A DNA stretch of 32,306 bases, from assembly GCA_902776765.1 (NCBI GenBank), contig CACYRP010000033.1, forward strand, positions 1 to 32,306, in the 5' to 3' direction. The translations under genes and the position numbers were made by a program. The first letter of the stretch is position 1; every line of letters starts with the position of its first letter. This DNA is from Fibrobacter succinogenes (GTDB lineage Bacteria; Fibrobacterota; Fibrobacteria; Fibrobacterales; Fibrobacteraceae). Below are positions 30,968 to 32,306 of this stretch, one piece after another. Below the pieces are notes generated by a model, which was given only the letters and a program-made list of their open reading frames with translations, was not told the DNA's origin and searched no databases.

Positions 30968-31079
30968 TAGGTTACAGGTTATAGGTTTTAGGATTAGAAT
31001 CATGCGCTTCGCGCATCTTTAACGGGCGGCATCGCCGCGATTTTTACCTAATACCTAAACCCTAACACCTAACCCCTAA
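30968..31079. repeat. Palindromic element with telomere-like TTAGG / CCTAA arms
   Basis: Left arm (30968-30992) is made of TAGGTT-type units and right arm (31047-31079) of CCTAAnAC units, mutually inverted. Between them are two small hairpins, ATGCGC-TTC-GCGCAT (31002-31016) and a GCGGC-AT-CGCCGC-like one (about 31027-31038). It sits directly after the glyS stop codon. Confidence 0.7.
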
Positions 31080-32306
31080 TTAGCAGCCGAGCTTTTCGAA
31101 GAGGTAAGCTTCGAGATTGTCGATAGCGACGAGTTCCTGCTTCATGGAGTCGCGTTCGCGAACCGTCACGTAGCCAAGCTTTGCCGGATCGGATTCACCC
31201 TCGCCAACAGTGTCGAAGTCAACGGTCACGCAGAACGGCGTGCCGAGTTCGTCCTGACGGCGGTAGCGCTTACCGATGGACTGCGTTTCGTCGTATTCCA
31301 CGTTCCAGCGGTTGAGGAGTTTCTGATAAAGTTCTTCGGCCTTTTCCTTGACCTTGCCCTTCTTCACGAGCGGGAGCACGGCGACCTTCACCGGAGCAAC
31401 CTTCGGATCGAAGTGGAGCACAGTGCGTTCATCGTTTTCGAGCTTTTCGACTTCATAAGCGTTGCAGAGAAGCACGAGGAGCAAACGTTCCACACCGAGA
31501 GACGGTTCAACAACGTACGGGATGTAGCGCTTGTTCTGGACCGGGTCGATGTATTCCTGCTTGACCTTGGATTCGTTCTGGTGCTGCGTCAAGTCGTAGT
31601 TCGTACGAGAAGCGATACCCCAGAGTTCGCCCCAGCCGAACGGGAATTCGTATTCAACGTCGGTGGTGCCGTTAGAGTAGTGAGAAAGTTCTTCCTTGGC
31701 ATGTTCGCGGAGGCGGAGCTTTTCCTTCTTCACGCCGAGATCGTTCACAAGCCAGTCGAAGCAGTACTTGCGCCAGAAGTTGTACCATTCAAGTTCGGTA
31801 CCCGGTTCGCAGAAGAATTCAAGTTCCATCTGTTCGAATTCACGAGTACGGAAGATGAAGTTACCTGGAGTGATTTCGTTACGGAAAGACTTACCGATCT
31901 GGCCGACACCGAACGGGATGCGCGGGCGGACGTTATCGACAATGTTGCGGAAGTCCACGAAGATACCCTGAGCGGTTTCCGGACGGAGATAGACCTTGTT
32001 GCCTTCGCCTTCAATCACACCAATTTCAGTCTGGAACATGAGGTTGAAAGCACGCGGCTTTGTCCAATCGGTCTTGCCGCAAGTCGGGCATTCGATCTTG
32101 TTATCCACCATCATCTGGTGGACTTCGTCAAAATTCTTACCAGCGCAGCAGCCTTCGCCGAGCTTTTCTTCGAGGAGCTGGTCAGCGCGGAAACGTTCGT
32201 GGCAAGCGAGGCAGTCCACGAGCGGGTCAGAGAAGTTACCCACGTGGCCAGAAGCCTTCCAAACGCGGGGGTTCAAAAGAATAGAGCTATCGAGACCAAG
32301 CACATC
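31080..32306 (-). CDS. glyS: Glycyl-tRNA synthetase, single-chain alpha2 type (5' end cut by window edge)
   Basis: Class II aminoacyl-tRNA synthetase charging tRNA-Gly, of the alpha2 type also found in eukaryotes and archaea, not the bacterial alpha2beta2 type. The visible 408 residues include the Zn-like region CLACHERF and CPTCGKTDW, FNLMFQTEIG, YLRPETAQGIFVDF, motif 2 FRNEITPGNFIFRTREFEQ, EPSLGVERLLLVLL (motif 3) and a C-terminal anticodon-binding domain beginning near VAPVKVAVLPLVKKGK. The frame is open to the window end, so the N-terminus with motif 1 is missing here. It ends at TAA 31080 and is followed by a palindromic element and a terminator. The gene symbol is used loosely, since single-chain forms are named glyQS, glyS or grs. 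Confidence 0.94.
   Translation of the reverse strand, partial: DVLGLDSSILLNPRVWKASGHVGNFSDPLVDCLACHERFRADQLLEEKLGEGCCAGKNFDEVHQMMVDNKIECPTCGKTDWTKPRAFNLMFQTEIGVIEGEGNKVYLRPETAQGIFVDFRNIVDNVRPRIPFGVGQIGKSFRNEITPGNFIFRTREFEQMELEFFCEPGTELEWYNFWRKYCFDWLVNDLGVKKEKLRLREHAKEELSHYSNGTTDVEYEFPFGWGELWGIASRTNYDLTQHQNESKVKQEYIDPVQNKRYIPYVVEPSLGVERLLLVLLCNAYEVEKLENDERTVLHFDPKVAPVKVAVLPLVKKGKVKEKAEELYQKLLNRWNVEYDETQSIGKRYRRQDELGTPFCVTVDFDTVGEGESDPAKLGYVTVRERDSMKQELVAIDNLEAYLFEKLGC

Noticed and set aside
30968..31079. TTAGG/CCCTAA tracts read as a telomere or chromosome end
   Set aside because: The tracts are degenerate, inverted around a hairpin core and followed at once by a glycyl-tRNA synthetase gene and more chromosome; they are an intergenic repeat.

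Overview
The window looks like a chromosomal segment of Fibrobacter or a close relative. The evidence is a lipoprotein with a C-terminal formylglycine-generating-enzyme-like fold and a small lipoprotein with a C-x(n)-EG...VxxW domain, both styles typical of that genus as far as I recall; outer-membrane proteins ending in Trp; poly-Ser linkers; a cytoplasmic GH2-type protein; and a single-chain glycyl-tRNA synthetase. Several genes are preceded by TAnnTTTG boxes. One of these (rplU) also has TTTG exactly 19 nt upstream, which is the Bacteroidetes promoter layout and fits the Fibrobacteres-Chlorobi-Bacteroidetes group. No rRNA, tRNA, CRISPR array, phage or insertion sequence was seen.

Region 1 (1-918): the 5' part of gdhA (minus strand, cut by the window edge) and its AT-rich upstream region with a palindromic operator-like site. 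Region 2 (881-9206): a divergent acyl-chain locus. On the minus strand, acpP, a fused ketosynthase/chain-length-factor-like protein, fabG, fabZ, a PlsC-like acyltransferase and a patatin-like lipase end at a terminator. On the plus strand, fabD is followed 21 bp later by an acyl-CoA carboxylase carboxyltransferase. Together these could make malonyl-CoA, load it on ACP, elongate and reduce the chain, then transfer it to or remodel it in glycerolipid. The second ketosynthase domain has lost all three catalytic residues.

Region 3 (9100-14083): an inositol-monophosphatase-family gene, a large FGE-like lipoprotein and the rplU-rpmA ribosomal operon. Region 4 (14545-18596): two tandem, diverged subtilisin-fold secreted proteins that keep the Ser motif but appear to lack the catalytic His. 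Both end in the same terminator. Region 5 (18600-23722): a cytoplasmic GH2-type protein, proA and hisI, with GH2 and proA bracketed by inverted copies of an intergenic repeat.

Region 6 (23738-30874): an expansin-like poly-Ser lipoprotein, then a tightly packed minus-strand operon. The operon holds a small lipoprotein, four paralogous outer-membrane beta-barrel proteins, an EmrE-like SMR transporter and an RcsF/DUF4156-like lipoprotein. That lipoprotein domain is separate in one gene pair and fused to the barrel in another gene. Region 7 (30928-32306): a terminator, a palindromic element with telomere-like micro-repeats, and the 3' part of the glycyl-tRNA synthetase gene.

Intergenic DNA is rich in short degenerate repeats whose unit differs from site to site. 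Most identifications rest on motif recognition by eye; nothing was searched against a database.
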